A DNA stretch of 26,451 nt from an uncultured Chloroflexota bacterium (GCA_903858085.1 CAIOHJ010000093.1:1-26451), one strand, 5' to 3'; shown: positions 6,688 to 14,915, counted from the stretch's first letter. Program-made: numbers and translations. Notes: generated by a model not told the origin, from the letters alone.

Positions 6688-7770
6688 ATGAAACGTCGTA
6701 ACCGAAAAACGCTGGGAGGACTTCTGTTGCTCATTCTGGCGCTGCTCGTCGCAGGCTGTGCCGCGCCGGTCAGCGCACCCGCTGCCCCCGCAGCAGCCAC
6801 CGAAGCCCCCGCACAGGAAGGCGGATTCACCATCGGCGTCAGCAACACCCTGGTCGGCAATGGCTGGCGCGAGCAGATGATCTGCGCCATCAAAGCCGAA
6901 GCCACCGCCAGCGGGCTGGTCGACCAGGTCATCGTTGTCAACCGCAACGGCGGCCCCACCGAACAGATCGCAGACCTGGAAGGGTTGATCTCGCAGGGCG
7001 TGGATGCCATCATCCTCAACCCGACCGACCGCGAAGGGCTCAATGCCGTCATCGAGGCGGCGATCGCTCAAGGCATCGTCGTCGTCGCTGTCGACCAGGC
7101 CGTGACCGCCGAAGGTGCCTACGTGGTCACCAATGACCAGGTCGCATACGCCCGCATCGGCGCAGAGTGGCTCTTTGAGACACTGGGCGGCCAGGGGCAG
7201 GTCGTGGAGATGCGCGGCATCGACGGCGTGCCCGCCGACACCGACCGCCACGCCGGCTTCCAAGAGGCACTGGCCAAATACCCTGACATCGTCGTCTCCG
7301 CCGAAACCTTCACCGGCTGGGACCCCTCCACCGGCGCACAGCAGGCGCTCGACCTGATCACCACGACCGACATCGACGGCATCTGGACCTCCGGCATCGA
7401 TTACCCGGTGGTGGAACAGTTCCAGACCGCCAACGTGCCCTTCGTCCCGATCGTGGGCGCCGACAACAACGGGTTTGTACAGCAGCTGCTGGAACTGGCC
7501 GATGATGGGCTGGTCGGCGCCGCGGTGACCAACCCGCCCGCCATCGGCGCAGTCGGGCTGGCCATTGCCCTCGATGCGCTGACCGGCAAAAACCCGGAAC
7601 AGGTCACGCTGCTCACCCCCGCGCTGTTCGACACCAGCAACGCGGAAGGGCTGCAAGGGCTCTACGCACCGGACCAGCAGGTGGGCTGGAGCACCTACGT
7701 CAACATCCCGCCCTACACCAGCTACAGCGGCAGCGCCGACGTGTCGGCCTGCAAGGCGCCAGGCGAATAA
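6688..7770 (+). CDS. Sugar ABC transporter substrate-binding lipoprotein
   Basis: The 360-residue protein has a lipoprotein signal: a basic start (MKRRNRK), a hydrophobic stretch, and the lipobox LVAGC with Cys24. An Ala/Pro-rich linker follows, then a periplasmic-binding type 1 domain (Peripla_BP_4, RbsB/XylF-like) beginning at about residue 47 (FTIGVSNTLVGNGWREQM). It includes QGVDAIILNPTDREGL, AVDQAV and a second lobe with IDGIWTSG. It should capture a monosaccharide outside the membrane for the ATPase and permeases downstream. A good site, AGAGGAG, precedes the ATG. A strong hairpin follows the stop, which would favour high expression of the binding protein relative to the rest. Confidence 0.9.
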   Translation: MKRRNRKTLGGLLLLILALLVAGCAAPVSAPAAPAAATEAPAQEGGFTIGVSNTLVGNGWREQMICAIKAEATASGLVDQVIVVNRNGGPTEQIADLEGLISQGVDAIILNPTDREGLNAVIEAAIAQGIVVVAVDQAVTAEGAYVVTNDQVAYARIGAEWLFETLGGQGQVVEMRGIDGVPADTDRHAGFQEALAKYPDIVVSAETFTGWDPSTGAQQALDLITTTDIDGIWTSGIDYPVVEQFQTANVPFVPIVGADNNGFVQQLLELADDGLVGAAVTNPPAIGAVGLAIALDALTGKNPEQVTLLTPALFDTSNAEGLQGLYAPDQQVGWSTYVNIPPYTSYSGSADVSACKAPGE

Positions 7771-7780
7771 AAACGCTGCG

Positions 7781-7815
7781 GGAGGTGTCGGAACAGCTGC
7801 TGTTCCGACACCCCC
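7781..7815 (+). terminator. Strong intercistronic hairpin
   Basis: GTGTCGGAACAG (7785-7796) and CTGTTCCGACAC (7800-7811) pair perfectly over 12 bp with a CTG loop, and flanking G-C pairs extend the stem. There is no T-tract, so it is either a leaky terminator or a 3'-end stabiliser. It lies between the binding-protein gene and the ATPase gene, the usual place for such a structure. Confidence 0.8.
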
Positions 7816-7839
7816 TCGCCCCACCCTAGGTTGCCATCC

Positions 7840-9309
7840 ATGAGCAAACCGAAGCTGCTGCTCGCCACAGAAGCCATCGCCAAATCCTACGGGCCCGTAA
7901 CCGCACTGCGCAGCGTCGATCTGACGGTGCGCAGCGGCGAAATCCACGCCCTGTTGGGGGCCAACGGCGCCGGCAAAAGCACCCTGGTCAAAATTCTGGC
8001 CGGCGTGCAGCCCGCAGACCAAGGGCTCCTCCGCGTCGAGGGGCAGATCGTCCGCTTTCGAACCCCCGCCGACGCCCTCCATGCCGGAATTGCTACCGTC
8101 TTCCAAGACCCCGCCCTGATCCCCGATCTGACGGTGGCCCAAAACCTGCGCCTCAGCCGCATCGACATGGCCCGCTTTCGTGACGGATTGGCCCGGTTTG
8201 CGCTGGAAGAGCTGGACCTGAGTGCGCTGGTGCGCGAGCTGCCGCTGGAAACGCTGCGCGTCGTGGACCTGGTGCGTGCCGTCGCACGCCAGCCACATGT
8301 GCTCCTGCTCGACGAGTTGACCGCCGCGCTGACCGCAGAGCAGGCAGAACGGGTCTTTGCCCTGCTGCGCGACTGGAAAAAACAGGGCAGGTCAGCAGTG
8401 CTCATCACCCACCGCCTGGCAGAGGTGATGCACATCTGCGACCAGGCCACCATTTTGCGCGATGGACGCAATGTGGCGGAACTGGCCCCCGCCAACGTCA
8501 CCGAACACCAGCTGGTCGAGGCCATGCTCGGGGCGTCGCTCGAACCGACAAGCGCCGCCAGCCGCAGCAAACGGCCCGCCGGCGACACACTCCTGGAAGT
8601 GCGCGGCCTCACCGCACGCCATCTGCTCCAAGAGGTCTCCTTTGCGGTGCGCTCGGGCGAAATTCTTGGCCTGGTGGCGCTCGAAGGACAGGGGCAGGAG
8701 CGTCTGTTTGATCTGCTCTCCGGCAACCGACAGCCGACCGCCGGAGAAATTTGGGTGAACGGGACACGGTGCCAGTTTCGCTCGCCGTACGACGCCGTCA
8801 GACGGGGTGTCGTGCTGGTGCCCGGCGACCGGGTGATTGCCCTGCTGCCCAACCAGTCGGTGCAGCACAATCTGGCAACCCCCCTCTTTGGCAAGTGGAC
8901 AAGCTGGTGGCGTCTTCCCCGCAACGAAGAGCCCCAGGTCCAACGCGCGGTCGCACAGCTGTCGATCGACACGCGCGCTGCGGCGCAGGTGCGGCGCCTC
9001 TCCGGCGGCAACCAGCAAAAGGTTGTGCTCGGCCGCTGGCTGGTGGGCGGGTTTCGCACCTTGCTCTGCTTTGACCCCACACGCGGGATCGACATTCAGA
9101 CCAAGCATGAAATTTACGCGCGGCTGCGCGAGCTGGCGGCACAAGGCGCCGCAATCGTGCTCTACACCAGCGAACTGGCAGAGATCGGCCTGGTGTGCGA
9201 CCGCGTGCTGGTGCTGCACCGCGGACGCATCGTCGACGAACAGGACGCCAGCCATGCCACCGAATCTTCCCTGCTGACCGCAGCGCACGGACTGGAGGCC
9301 CCTGTATGA
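7840..9309 (+). CDS. Sugar ABC transporter ATP-binding protein (RbsA-type, two domains)
   Basis: This 489-residue protein carries two fused ATPase domains. Domain 1 has Walker A GANGAGKST (40-48) and Walker B VLLLDEL (154-160), but its signature is degenerate: LPLETLRVVDL stands where LSxGQ is expected. Domain 2 has the reverse pattern: a degenerate P-loop (LEGQGQERL, 281-289) with no Lys, but an intact LSGGNQQ signature (387-393). One composite site (Walker A of domain 1 with the signature of domain 2) is therefore complete. The ATG at 7840 follows TAGG at a normal distance; the in-frame TTG at 7831 has no such site. The stop overlaps the first permease start. Confidence 0.9.
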   Translation: MSKPKLLLATEAIAKSYGPVTALRSVDLTVRSGEIHALLGANGAGKSTLVKILAGVQPADQGLLRVEGQIVRFRTPADALHAGIATVFQDPALIPDLTVAQNLRLSRIDMARFRDGLARFALEELDLSALVRELPLETLRVVDLVRAVARQPHVLLLDELTAALTAEQAERVFALLRDWKKQGRSAVLITHRLAEVMHICDQATILRDGRNVAELAPANVTEHQLVEAMLGASLEPTSAASRSKRPAGDTLLEVRGLTARHLLQEVSFAVRSGEILGLVALEGQGQERLFDLLSGNRQPTAGEIWVNGTRCQFRSPYDAVRRGVVLVPGDRVIALLPNQSVQHNLATPLFGKWTSWWRLPRNEEPQVQRAVAQLSIDTRAAAQVRRLSGGNQQKVVLGRWLVGGFRTLLCFDPTRGIDIQTKHEIYARLRELAAQGAAIVLYTSELAEIGLVCDRVLVLHRGRIVDEQDASHATESSLLTAAHGLEAPV

Positions 9310-10307
9310 CAAACCGACTGGCTCTCCCCCACCATCCCCTGTTGCGCACGCTCTGGCGCAACAGCTGGGTGCTGGGGGTATGGCTGCTGCTTTTCGGCCT
9401 GCTTTTCTGGTACAGCACGCTGATCCCGGTCTTTGGGCCATTTCAGATCGCATCGATCACCAAAAACAGCCTGCCGTTGGTCTACCTGGCGATCGGGCAG
9501 GCGATTATCGTGGTGGCCGGCGGCATCGATCTCTCGCTGGGTGCCCTGCTGCTGCTCAGCAACGTCGTCGCCGCCCGCTTCATGGAAGGCCAGCCGGCTG
9601 GCGTTGTGGCCGCCATCGGAGTGGCGTTGGTGGCCGCCATGGCGCTGCTCAACGCCTTCACCGGCCTGCTCATCCACCGCTCCGGCGTGCCCGACATCGT
9701 GGTGACGCTGGCCACCAGCTACATCTGGTCGGGGCTGGCTTTGTGGATTTTGCCCTCGCCAGGCGGCGGCACAGCCCCAGAGATGCGCTGGCTTTTCACC
9801 GGCTCCCCCTCTGGCATCGGCGGCTCCTACTGGCCCCCGCTGCTGATGATCCTGCTCCCAGGAATGCTTGTGGCGCTTTGGGCACGCAACACGCGCCCTG
9901 GACTGACCCTCTACGCGGCCGGAAGCAGCCGCACCGCCGCCCAGCTGGCCGGGCTCGATGTGCGGCAGGCAAAAATTCTCGCCTATGCCCTCGGCGGCAG
10001 TATGGCGGCAGCGGCTGGCCTCGCCACCGTCGCCATCACCGGCACGGGCGACCCACGCTTTGCCGTCGGCGCCAGCGCCACCCTCAACAGCGTGGCAGCC
10101 GTGGTGCTGGGCGGCATCGCACTCACCGGCGGGGTCGGCAATCTCTTCAGCGTCGTCGCAACTGGGGTGACGCTCATCATGCTCAACCCCATCTTGATTG
10201 CAATGGGCGTCAATTCCAACAACGCACAGGTGATCCAGGGCGTCCTGATCGCAGGGGTCATGATGATTGGCGGGTTGAGCACCTTCCTGCGGGAGCGACA
10301 ATCATGA
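9306..10307 (+). CDS. Sugar ABC transporter permease 1 (RbsC-type)
   Basis: This 333-residue membrane protein of the branched-chain/ribose permease family (BPD_transp_2) has about eight to ten hydrophobic segments. The family landmark VVAGGIDLSLGALLLLSNVV lies in the middle of its N-terminal half, and VLGGIALTGGVGN occurs near the C terminus. The basic cytoplasmic loop (YAAGSSRTAAQLAGLDV) that contacts the ATPase is present. The ATG overlaps the ATPase stop, and its own stop overlaps the next permease. It would pair with permease 2 to form the membrane channel. Confidence 0.9.
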   Translation: MTNRLALPHHPLLRTLWRNSWVLGVWLLLFGLLFWYSTLIPVFGPFQIASITKNSLPLVYLAIGQAIIVVAGGIDLSLGALLLLSNVVAARFMEGQPAGVVAAIGVALVAAMALLNAFTGLLIHRSGVPDIVVTLATSYIWSGLALWILPSPGGGTAPEMRWLFTGSPSGIGGSYWPPLLMILLPGMLVALWARNTRPGLTLYAAGSSRTAAQLAGLDVRQAKILAYALGGSMAAAAGLATVAITGTGDPRFAVGASATLNSVAAVVLGGIALTGGVGNLFSVVATGVTLIMLNPILIAMGVNSNNAQVIQGVLIAGVMMIGGLSTFLRERQS

Positions 10308-11293
10308 GAAGCAGCACAGCCCGAAATCCCAAAAACAGCGCCCGACCGCCCCAGAACTGGCTGGCCGAAAATCCGCTGGTCGCCCTGTTCGTGGTCTTCT
10401 TGGGCCTCTTTTTGCTGACCGGCGCAGTCCAGCCCAATTTCCTCTCGATCAACGGCGTGCGCAACACGCTGCTGCAAGCAGCCCCTTTGGGCATTCTGGC
10501 AGCAGCACAGACAGCACTGATGCTGACCGGCGGCATCGACCTCTCGGTGGCCATGATCGCCACCGGCGCAGCCTATGTGGCGGCCAATCAATCCCCCAAC
10601 GGTGCCGGCGTGGCACTCCTGGCTGGGGTCCTGGTCGGGCTGCTGATCGGCAGCGTCAACGGCGTCGGCGTGGCACTCTTCCGGGTCAACCCGCTGATCA
10701 TGACACTGGCGATGTCAGGCATTTTGTTGGGGCTCTTCACAGCCTGGACACAGACGGTGCTCGCCGGTTCGACACAGATGGCCCCCTTCATCAAGCTGCT
10801 GGGCGGTGGCGCCTGGATGGGCAGCGTCCCCTACAGCGTGCTGGTCTGGGGCGGCGTCACCTTGCTCGTCTTCTGGCTCTTCCGCCGTTCAGGATGGGGA
10901 CGGCTTCTCTACGCCATCGGGGACAACGAGCGTGCCGTGCGGCTGGCAGGGGTGCGCGTCTGGCAGGTCCGTCTGAGCGCCTACATGCTCTCTGGCATGC
11001 TCGCAGCCATTGCCGGCATGTTGCTGGGCGGACGCACCGGAGCAGTCGATCTCCAGCTGGCCGGCGCATTTTTGCTCCCCTCCGTGGCAGCCGCGGTGAT
11101 CGGGGGTACCTCGATCTTTGGCGGCGTCGGCGGCTACACCGGCACTGTCCTGGGCGCACTCATCCTCAGCGTGCTCAACTCGCTGCTCACCTTCCTCAAC
11201 GTCGGCCAGGCAATCCAGCAGATGGTCTACGGTTCAATCGTGCTGGCCCTGGCCTGGGGCTACGCCCGCCTGATGCGACGCAGCGGCGCGTAG
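10304..11293 (+). CDS. Sugar ABC transporter permease 2 (RbsC-type)
   Basis: The 329-residue protein is a second BPD_transp_2 permease with the same landmarks: LTGGIDLSVAMIATGAAYVA, the ATPase-contact loop YAIGDNERAVRLAGV, and VIGGTSIFGGVGGYTG near the end. The N-terminal 20 residues are polar and basic and lie in the cytoplasm. A heterodimeric permease with one double ATPase and one binding protein makes the importer complete. The gene ends 25 bp before the stop codon of the convergent dioxygenase gene; no terminator is visible in that gap. Confidence 0.9.
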   Translation: MRSSTARNPKNSARPPQNWLAENPLVALFVVFLGLFLLTGAVQPNFLSINGVRNTLLQAAPLGILAAAQTALMLTGGIDLSVAMIATGAAYVAANQSPNGAGVALLAGVLVGLLIGSVNGVGVALFRVNPLIMTLAMSGILLGLFTAWTQTVLAGSTQMAPFIKLLGGGAWMGSVPYSVLVWGGVTLLVFWLFRRSGWGRLLYAIGDNERAVRLAGVRVWQVRLSAYMLSGMLAAIAGMLLGGRTGAVDLQLAGAFLLPSVAAAVIGGTSIFGGVGGYTGTVLGALILSVLNSLLTFLNVGQAIQQMVYGSIVLALAWGYARLMRRSGA

Positions 11294-11318
11294 TCTCCAT
11301 CTACAGCCCCAAGAAACT

Positions 11319-12362
11319 TCACCTCCCGGCAGCGGCCCCCATCCCGGCAGCGGCCCCCATCTCGGCAGCGGCCCCCATCCCGGCAGCAGCCCTCCTCCCG
11401 GCAGCGGCCCCCATCTCGGCAGCGGCCCCCATCTCAGCAGCGGCCCCCATCTCAGCAGCGGCAGTCTCGGGTTTCTTGCCTGGCTCTTTGACACAACCGC
11501 CTTCGCCGCTGGGGCGGACGTGGGCAGCGTTGATCTCTTCCAGCCCTTTGTAGCGGTATATGTCTTCGCCGGCAACCATGACAATATCGCGAAAGTCGCT
11601 GGTCGCCGGCCGTTCCCCCGGCTTGAGCCGCCAGGGCAGCAGCGAGTCTGCATTCATGTAGTGGTTGACAAGCACACGCCGGTACCCCTGCCGGGCGCGG
11701 TTGCGCAGCGAACGGTGAAGCAGATACCCGTTGAAAAAGACGATCGATCCCGCCTTCACTTCCACCGGCACCGCATCTTCATCCTTGTAGGGAAAGTTGA
11801 AAGACTCCACCGTACAATCAAATTCGCGGTCGTCATGGTCGCGCTGGGGCCAGAGAACCCCCCGCCGGTGCGATCCTGGAATCACCCAAAGACAGCCATT
11901 TTCGACCGTCGCATCGTCCAGCGCAATCCACCCCCCCGTCAGCGAACGGTCGCGGGTCGGTATAAAATCTTCGTCCTGATGCCAGGCCTGCCCAGGTTTG
12001 CCCGACGCTTTGATAAACAACATCGACTGCATACACTTCACATTCGGCCCGATCACCCCGGTCAATACCTCAACGATGGCCGGATGTGCCAGGTACTTGT
12101 GCATCGACGGCGAAAGCTTGTGCGGGAAATGGATGCAAAGATACCGGCGCAATACCTCTTCGTCGGTTTCATCCGGCTCTGCCGGAATGACCCCCCGAAT
12201 GTCCCCCCGCTCGCCCCGGCAGATCGCCGTGGTCTCGGCACAAAGTTCCTCGATCTCTGCAGACGTCAACGCATTTTCTACCACCAGATACCCATTTTCA
12301 TGGTAAAAAGCCACATCTTTCGGGGGGATCGTCGCTCTTTGTGGCGCTGCCAGCAAGGTCAT
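11319..12362 (-). CDS. Phytanoyl-CoA dioxygenase family protein with repeat-encoded tail
   Basis: The 347-residue protein is an Fe(II)/2-oxoglutarate oxygenase of the PhyH type. The iron ligands are HxD in WHQDED (His128, Asp130) and His216 in YLLHRS; the arginines at 228-229 lie where the 2-oxoglutarate Arg is expected. The start chosen is the ATG at 12362, preceded by AGGGAG at a normal distance; an in-frame upstream ATG (12404) lacks this. The family fold ends near residue 295. The last 47 residues are an Ala/Glu/Met/Gly tail (units of AAAEMG) translated from the 18-bp tandem repeat at 11329-11463. The substrate is unknown; bacterial PhyH proteins hydroxylate varied small molecules. Confidence 0.87.
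   Translation of the reverse strand: MTLLAAPQRATIPPKDVAFYHENGYLVVENALTSAEIEELCAETTAICRGERGDIRGVIPAEPDETDEEVLRRYLCIHFPHKLSPSMHKYLAHPAIVEVLTGVIGPNVKCMQSMLFIKASGKPGQAWHQDEDFIPTRDRSLTGGWIALDDATVENGCLWVIPGSHRRGVLWPQRDHDDREFDCTVESFNFPYKDEDAVPVEVKAGSIVFFNGYLLHRSLRNRARQGYRRVLVNHYMNADSLLPWRLKPGERPATSDFRDIVMVAGEDIYRYKGLEEINAAHVRPSGEGGCVKEPGKKPETAAAEMGAAAEMGAAAEMGAAAGRRAAAGMGAAAEMGAAAGMGAAAGR
11329..11463. repeat. 18-bp tandem repeat (minisatellite), 7.5 copies
   Basis: Seven consecutive 18-bp units (consensus GCAGCGGCCCCCATCTCG) run from 11329 to 11454, followed by a half unit. Unit 4 (11383-11400) is the most diverged; units 6 and 7 are identical. Because 18 is a multiple of three, copy changes keep the minus-strand reading frame open, giving (AAAEMG)n. 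Slipped-strand expansion is the likely origin. Confidence 0.9.
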
Positions 12363-12471
12363 TTTTATTCTCCCTGGATTCAGACAAAAGGTCGTTCGGC
12401 ACAAGTTGTTGTGGCGGCCCTCCCCCCAAACCGGCCAGATTTTGCGAGGTTGGGTCCCCCCAATATACCAC

Positions 12472-12480
12472 AGAACCGCT
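12472..12480 (-). promoter_or_regulatory. Extended -10 promoter element for the dioxygenase
   Basis: On the minus strand this reads TGGTATATT, an extended -10 box (TG-N-TATATT). No convincing -35 box lies 17 bp upstream. Transcription would start near 12465, about 100 nt before the ATG at 12362. Confidence 0.4.
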
Positions 12481-12576
12481 CCAAACCCGCTGCAGCCAAA
12501 ACTTCAATCCGCTGCTTCGCCCCCAAGGAGCCGAACGACGCTTCGCCGAAATGGATGCCACGAACAGACCAACAAG

Positions 12577-12605
12577 TTGCAGCACCGTACGTTGCCAGCT
12601 ATACT
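12577..12605 (+). promoter_or_regulatory. Sigma-70 promoter for the corrinoid activator gene
   Basis: TTGCAG (12577-12582, four of six), a 17-bp spacer and TATACT (12600-12605, five of six) give a plausible promoter. Transcription would start near 12612 and leave an unusually long leader of about 220 nt before the ATG at 12835. Confidence 0.5.
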
Positions 12606-12611
12606 GTTCTT

Positions 12612-12834
12612 TGTTGGTGCCAACCCGGTCTCAAGCCCAACACGACGGCTGTTGTCTCTCTGGATGCCTGCGGGCCGCTCTTCCGTTTCCCAGCAGGGAG
12701 CCAGCACAGCCCGGCCAGGCAGCGGTAGTTTGTCCCCTGCGCAGGGCGCAGCACCGGTCTGCACAGGAAAGAGTAGACTACCCTAAAAACCGTGCTTGCA
12801 AATACGCAGAACACAAACTCGACAGGGCAAAAAA
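12612..12834 (+). promoter_or_regulatory. Possible structured 5' leader of the corrinoid operon
   Basis: Several helices can be drawn: TGCCTG (12665-12670) with CAGGCA (12716-12721); GGTAGTTT (12724-12731) with AGACTACC (12775-12782, one G-U pair); and, inside it, CTGCGC (12737-12742) with GCGCAG (12746-12751). The canonical cobalamin riboswitch core was not found. A cis-regulatory RNA is possible but unproven; GC-rich DNA forms such helices easily. Confidence 0.25.
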
Positions 12835-14847
12835 ATGTCTGAACAAGGCTTACAAGTGGTGTTTATGCCTTCTGGCCGGCGCGGGGTCGTGGCCGCAGGA
12901 ACCACTGTGCTGGAGGCGGCCCGCCAACTCGGCGTCGGCATCGAGAGTATCTGCAGCGGCCGTCTGACCTGCGGCAAATGCAAGGTGCGTGTCGAAAACG
13001 GACACTTTGCCAAACACGCCATCACCTCCGCCGCCGACCATCTGACCCCCCTCCACCACGAAGAACATGAGCTGCTGCGGGCAATGCACGCCGAGGAGTG
13101 CCGTCTTTCCTGCACAGCCCAGGTGCTGGGGGATCTGCTTCTTTATGTGCCCGAAGAGAGCCGGGCGCACAAACAGATTATCCGCAAGGCCGCCACCGAA
13201 CGGGCGATCGAGATCGAGCCTGCGGTGCGCCAGTACTACGTCCAGGTTGCAGACGCCAGCCTGGGCGAACACCGCGGGGACTGGGGACGCCTGCAAGATG
13301 CGCTCGAGCAGACAGCCGGGCTGCGCGGGCTGACGATCGACCTGCACGCGCTGCGCAATCTGCAGCCCGCGCTGCGCCAGGGCAAACGGGCGCTGACGGT
13401 GCTGGTCTGGAACAGCCGCGAGGTGTTCGAGATCCGCCCCGGCTACGCCGAAGGGATCTATGGGCTGGCGGTCGACATCGGCAGCACAACAGTGGCCGCC
13501 TACCTCTGTGACCTGCGCACGGGCGAAGTGCTGGCCACCGAGTCGGCCATGAACCCGCAGATCACCTTCGGGGAAGATCTGATGAGCCGGGTCTCCTATG
13601 TGATGATGAACGAGGAGGGCACCGCCAAGATGCACGACGCCATCCTCAAGGCAATCAACAAGCTGGCCGGCCAGGCTGCACACCGCGCCGGACTCAAGGT
13701 GAGCGATCTCCACGAGCTGGTCGTGGCCGGCAACACCACCATGATCCATCTTTTTCTGGGCGTCGACCCCCGCGAGCTGGGCGGCGCCCCCTTTGCCCTG
13801 GCCAACCGCGACGCGATGGACCTCAAGGCGCGCGACCTGGGGCTGCGGCTGCACCCAGCGGCCAACGTGCATGTGTTGCCCTCCGAAGCCGGCCATGTCG
13901 GCGCCGACAATGTCGCAGTGCTGGTGGCCGAAGAACCCCACCGCCAAGACGAGATGGTGCTGATCGTCGATGTCGGCACCAATGCCGAGATCGTGCTCGG
14001 CAACCGCAACTGGCTGATGAGCGCCTCCAGCCCGACCGGCCCCGCCTTCGAGGGTGCCCAGATCAGCGCCGGCATGCGCGCAGCCCCCGGCGCCATCGAA
14101 CGGGTGCGCATCGACCGCACAACCGGTCACCCCAATTTCCGTGTCATCGGCGACGACCGCTGGTCAGACGAATGGAATCTGCAGGCCGTTGCCACGCTGG
14201 AGGGCAAGCCCGAATACCTGGCCGCCGGCATCTGCGGCTCCGGCATCATCGAAGTCGTCGCCGAACTCTTTCTGGCCGGTCTCCTGCAGCCAGATGGCCG
14301 CTTCAACGCCAGCCACCCGACAGAGCGCCTGGTCTGGGAAGGCCGCCGCGGCGCCTATCTCCTGGCCCGCCCTGAACAGAGCGCCAACGGCAAGCCCCTC
14401 TATGTGACCCAGGACGATGTGCGCAATATCCAGCTGGCCAAGGCTGCGCTGTACGCCGGTGCCAAAATCCTCATGAAACGCGCCGGCATCGAGCGGGTCG
14501 ACCGCATCACCCTGGCCGGCGCGTTCGGCAGCTATATCGACCCGCTGTACGCGCTGGTGCTCGGGCTCATCCCCGACTGCGACCCGCAGCGCATCAGCGC
14601 CGTCGGCAACGCTGCCGGCGACGGCGCTCGGATCGCCCTCCTCAACCTGGACAAACGAGCCGAAGCCCAGACGCTCGCCCACAGCGTCCGCTATGTCGAA
14701 ACCGCAGTCGCCCAGGATTTTCAAGACGAGTTCGTCGGCGCCATCCATCTGCCCCATGCCAGCGACCCTTACCCGCACCTTGCCGACCTGCTGCCGCCCC
14801 CCCCAGAGCCCGCCCCCGTCGAACGGCGGCGCACCCGCAGCCGGTAA
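12835..14847 (+). CDS. Reductive activator of corrinoid proteins (RACo/RamA-like, DUF4445)
   Basis: The 670-residue protein begins with a 2Fe-2S ferredoxin domain: Cys40, Cys46, Cys49 and Cys93 in the C-x5-C-x2-C-xn-C pattern. A linker follows, then an ASKHA ATPase domain with DIGSTTVA (214-221), VVAGNTTM (297-303) and VDVGTNAEI (378-386). This is the layout of RACo, which uses ATP to reduce inactive Co(II) corrinoid proteins to Co(I). It should service the corrinoid protein encoded next. The start is the ATG at 12835; only a weak AGGG-like site precedes it, and an in-frame upstream ATG (12796) has none. The Pro-rich, basic C-terminal tail (about 25 residues) looks disordered. Confidence 0.9.
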   Translation: MSEQGLQVVFMPSGRRGVVAAGTTVLEAARQLGVGIESICSGRLTCGKCKVRVENGHFAKHAITSAADHLTPLHHEEHELLRAMHAEECRLSCTAQVLGDLLLYVPEESRAHKQIIRKAATERAIEIEPAVRQYYVQVADASLGEHRGDWGRLQDALEQTAGLRGLTIDLHALRNLQPALRQGKRALTVLVWNSREVFEIRPGYAEGIYGLAVDIGSTTVAAYLCDLRTGEVLATESAMNPQITFGEDLMSRVSYVMMNEEGTAKMHDAILKAINKLAGQAAHRAGLKVSDLHELVVAGNTTMIHLFLGVDPRELGGAPFALANRDAMDLKARDLGLRLHPAANVHVLPSEAGHVGADNVAVLVAEEPHRQDEMVLIVDVGTNAEIVLGNRNWLMSASSPTGPAFEGAQISAGMRAAPGAIERVRIDRTTGHPNFRVIGDDRWSDEWNLQAVATLEGKPEYLAAGICGSGIIEVVAELFLAGLLQPDGRFNASHPTERLVWEGRRGAYLLARPEQSANGKPLYVTQDDVRNIQLAKAALYAGAKILMKRAGIERVDRITLAGAFGSYIDPLYALVLGLIPDCDPQRISAVGNAAGDGARIALLNLDKRAEAQTLAHSVRYVETAVAQDFQDEFVGAIHLPHASDPYPHLADLLPPPPEPAPVERRRTRSR

Positions 14848-14865
14848 GTGCAGACCCAAACATTC

Positions 14866-14889
14866 CAGATCGACCCATCCGTCGATCTG
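14866..14889. promoter_or_regulatory. Inverted repeat overlapping the -35 box, candidate operator
   Basis: CAGATCGAC (14866-14874) and GTCGATCTG (14881-14889) form a perfect 9-bp inverted repeat with a 6-bp centre. The right arm runs into the -35 hexamer at 14887-14892. It could be a repressor or activator site, or a weak terminator of the activator gene; there is no T-tract. Confidence 0.45.
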
Positions 14890-14915
14890 ACAGCAACCGG
14901 TGAATCGGGTACAAT
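14887..14915 (+). promoter_or_regulatory. Sigma-70 promoter for the corrinoid/C1 operon
   Basis: CTGACA (14887-14892, five of six), a 17-bp spacer and TACAAT (14910-14915, five of six) form one of the two best promoters in the window. Transcription would start near 14922, about 33 nt before the corrinoid-protein ATG. This lets the methyltransferase genes be expressed separately from, and more strongly than, the catalytic activator. Confidence 0.7.

Larger units (their letters stand above)
12363..12834. other. Divergent intergenic region with promoters and long leader
   Basis: No credible gene is seen in these 472 bp between the dioxygenase and the corrinoid activator, which are transcribed divergently. 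It holds an extended -10 element on the minus strand, a sigma-70 promoter on the plus strand, and a plus-strand leader of about 220 nt with several possible helices. All three are listed separately. Confidence 0.7.

Noticed and set aside
9380..10303. Upstream extension of permease 2
   Set aside because: It overlaps permease 1 out of frame and is Arg/His-rich, not membrane-like. The ATG at 10304 with ATGA overlap is the natural start.
11329..11463. CRISPR array
   Set aside because: The units are contiguous 18-bp repeats with no spacers and no cas genes nearby; it is a coding minisatellite.
12612..12834. Cobalamin riboswitch
   Set aside because: A B12-box-like AGCCAG is present near 12699, but the conserved core (GCCACTG and the GGTGAA/CCGC elements) was not found on either strand.
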